Shown: positions 62,467 through 64,000 of the stretch, piece by piece
How the letters are laid out: each line of letters starts with the position of its first letter
How positions within the stretch are numbered: the stretch's first letter is position 1
NCBI RefSeq assembly: GCF_900112025.1
Contig: NZ_FOKL01000005.1
Span: 186,001-250,000 of the forward strand
Length of the DNA: 64,000 bases
Source of the DNA: Janthinobacterium sp. 344
GTDB taxonomy: Bacteria; Pseudomonadota; Gammaproteobacteria; Burkholderiales; Burkholderiaceae_D
Reading direction: 5' to 3'
Translations under genes and position numbers: made by a program
The notes under the pieces: model-generated
What the model saw: the letters and a program-made list of their open reading frames with translations, nothing else
Database searches by the model: none
What the model was told of the DNA's origin: nothing

Positions 62467-63774
62467 GTGGCTACCCTAGATGGCACCAACAAGAACAGTA
62501 ACAATAATCACCAGGCGGTTGAACCGGGCCGGCGGCGCAAGCAGGCGTCCGTGCTGGTCAGCAGTACCTTCGCTTTCACGATCTGCTTCGCGGTATGGAT
62601 GATGTTCGCCGTGCTGGGCATCCCCATCAAGACCAGCCTGGGCTTGAGCGAAACGCAATTCGGCCTGCTGGCCGCCATGCCCGTGCTGACGGGTTCCCTC
62701 GTGCGCGTGCCGCTGGGCATCTGGACGGACAAGTACGGCGGACGCCGCGTCTTCTTCTGGCTGATGCTGGCCAGCGTGCTGCCCATCTACCTGATCGGCT
62801 ACGCCACCGCGTACTGGCATTTTCTTGTGCTGGGCATGTTCGTCGGCCTGGCGGGCGGCTCGTTCTCCGTCGGCACGCCCTACGTGGCGCGCTGGTACGA
62901 GAAGGAGCGCCGCGGCCTGGCCATGGGCATTTTCGGCGCCGGCAATTCCGGTTCCGCGCTGACCAAGTTCGTCGCCCCCGGCATCGTCGCCGCCTTCGGC
63001 TGGCAGATGCTGCCCAAGGTGTACGCGGCGGCCATGCTTGCCACGGCCATCCTCTTCTGGCTGTTTTCGTACACGGACAAATCGCACCTGGCGCCATCGG
63101 GCGAAAGCTTTGCGGAACAGATGAAGGTGCTGAAGGACCCGCGCGTGTGGCGCTATTGCCAGTACTACTCGGTGGTGTTCGGCGGCTACGTGGCGCTGGC
63201 CCTGTGGATGACGAAATACTACGTGGCCGAATACGGCTTTGATTTGAGCCACGCGGCGCTGCTGGCCGCCTGCTTCTCGCTGCCGGGCGGCGTGCTGCGC
63301 GCGCTGGGCGGCTGGATCTCGGACAAATATGGCGCCGCGAAGGTGACGTGGGCCGTGATGTGGGTGTGCTGGGTGTGCTTCTTCCTGCTGTCGTATCCGC
63401 AGACGCAGATGGTGGTGGAAACCGTCACGGGGCCGCTGGCCTTCCATATCGGCCTGTCGCCGCTGTGGTTTACCGTGCTGCTGTTCATCGTCGGCATCGC
63501 CATGGCTGTCGGCAAGGCGTCCGTCTTCAAGTTCATCGGCGATGATTTTTCCCACAACATCGGCGCCGTCTCGGGCGTCGTCGGCCTGGCCGGCGGCCTG
63601 GGCGGCTTCATCCTGCCCGTGATGTTCGGCGCCCTGGTCGATTTGACGGGCGTGCGTTCGAGCGCCTTCATGCTGTTGTACGGCACCGTCTGCGTCTCCC
63701 TCGTCTGGATGCATTTCTCGTTCAAGTCGCAGCGCGCGGCAACTATCCCTCAACCTGCAGGAGCACCGCTGTGA
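62467..63774 (+). CDS. narK: NarK-family nitrate/nitrite transporter (first of tandem pair)
   Basis: Inner-membrane MFS transporter of 435 residues with 12 spans. The start is a GTG at 62467 ((M)ATLDGTNK) with a GGAGAA site. The nitrate-porter features are RVPLGIWTDKYGGRR in loop 2-3, GNSGSALTKF (first nitrate signature, about residue 158) and VSGVVGLAGGLGGFILP (second signature, near 375). It is of the NarK1 type, usually a nitrate/proton symporter. Its stop overlaps the next narK start (GTGA), a common tandem arrangement upstream of narGHJI. Confidence 0.92.
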   Translation: MATLDGTNKNSNNNHQAVEPGRRRKQASVLVSSTFAFTICFAVWMMFAVLGIPIKTSLGLSETQFGLLAAMPVLTGSLVRVPLGIWTDKYGGRRVFFWLMLASVLPIYLIGYATAYWHFLVLGMFVGLAGGSFSVGTPYVARWYEKERRGLAMGIFGAGNSGSALTKFVAPGIVAAFGWQMLPKVYAAAMLATAILFWLFSYTDKSHLAPSGESFAEQMKVLKDPRVWRYCQYYSVVFGGYVALALWMTKYYVAEYGFDLSHAALLAACFSLPGGVLRALGGWISDKYGAAKVTWAVMWVCWVCFFLLSYPQTQMVVETVTGPLAFHIGLSPLWFTVLLFIVGIAMAVGKASVFKFIGDDFSHNIGAVSGVVGLAGGLGGFILPVMFGALVDLTGVRSSAFMLLYGTVCVSLVWMHFSFKSQRAATIPQPAGAPL

Positions 63775-64000
63775 GCAAACCAATGAGCCGCTACATGATC
63801 AATACCTGGGAGCCTGAGACTCCCAGTTTCTGGCAGAGCACGGGCAAGGCCACGGCGGCGCGCAATCTGTGGATCTCGATCCCCGCGCTGCTGCTGGCGT
63901 TCGCCGTGTGGATGGTGTGGAGCGTGGTGGTGGTCAACCTGCCCAACATCGGTTTTACCTACAGTAACAACCAGCTGTTCTGGCTGACGGCCTTGCCGGG
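63771..64000 (+). CDS. NarK-family transporter, second of pair (5' part only)
   Basis: A new frame opens with GTG at 63771, overlapping the first narK stop, with an AGGAG site eight bases upstream. An ATG four codons later (63783) is an alternative. The 76 visible residues read MSRYMINTWEPETPSFW, then a first membrane span (LWISIPALLLAFAVWMVWSV) and VVNLPNIGFTYSNNQLFWL. This is the N-terminus of NarK2-type nitrate/nitrite antiporters. The gene runs off the window end. Confidence 0.85.
   Translation, partial: MSKPMSRYMINTWEPETPSFWQSTGKATAARNLWISIPALLLAFAVWMVWSVVVVNLPNIGFTYSNNQLFWLTALP

Overview
The window looks like a chromosome segment of a high-GC betaproteobacterium of the Oxalobacteraceae (Janthinobacterium / Massilia / Duganella type). 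This rests on gene content: many TonB-dependent receptors, paired fecIR regulators, a PHA synthase and a PHA depolymerase, and YheO-type and AgaR-type regulators. It also rests on uniform GC-rich codon use. No lineage marker such as rRNA lies here. I saw no rRNA, tRNA, CRISPR array, insertion sequence or phage gene.

Layout. 0.2-5.9 kb: an unknown membrane protein and a Fur-controlled fecI-fecR-receptor module. 6-8.5 kb: a DUF2252 protein, CorA, and a probable small structured RNA. 8.5-12.5 kb: a Tat lipoprotein hydrolase facing an operon of a YheO-type regulator, an imine reductase of the ornithine cyclodeaminase family and a 3-hydroxyaspartate ammonia-lyase. 12.5-15.2 kb: a universal stress protein and PhaC. 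15.2-22.6 kb: a leftward signalling operon (GGDEF, CheW, HD-GYP, FIST, hybrid kinase). 23-25.9 kb: a DUF445 protein and an amino-acid permease.

26-46.4 kb is a complete N-acetylgalactosamine (GalNAc) utilisation locus. A leftward operon agaS-agaK-agaZ-agaR-agaA-permease faces a rightward set. That set is a GH31 glycosidase, two TonB-dependent receptors, a GH109 alpha-N-acetylgalactosaminidase and a DUF3472 lipoprotein. Inferred flow: receptors import alpha-GalNAc glycans, the two periplasmic enzymes release GalNAc, the MFS permease imports it, and AgaK, AgaA, AgaS and AgaZ convert it to tagatose phosphates. The control region between agaS and the GH31 gene (CTTTC-type AgaR sites and strong promoters) has a near-copy upstream of the second receptor, with matching internal spacing.

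46.4-55.8 kb is a second catabolic island around a LysR regulator. It holds an M20 carbamoyl-amino-acid hydrolase, an allantoinase/dihydropyrimidinase-like hydrolase, a DUF917 (thiohydantoin desulfurase family) protein, a urocanase paralogue, an MHS transporter and a porin. The set matches the lower pathway of ergothioneine or S-methyl-ergothioneine breakdown, from (S-methyl)thiourocanate to glutamate. The urocanase paralogue has alanine where urocanases carry their catalytic cysteine. The same 18-bp operator-like sequence lies before both arms of the cluster. No ergothionase gene is in the window.

55.9-60 kb: a second Fur-box/fecI-fecR-receptor module, in the opposite orientation. 60-64 kb: SirB2 and GNAT proteins, an exported PHA depolymerase, and a tandem pair of NarK nitrate/nitrite transporters, the second cut by the window end.
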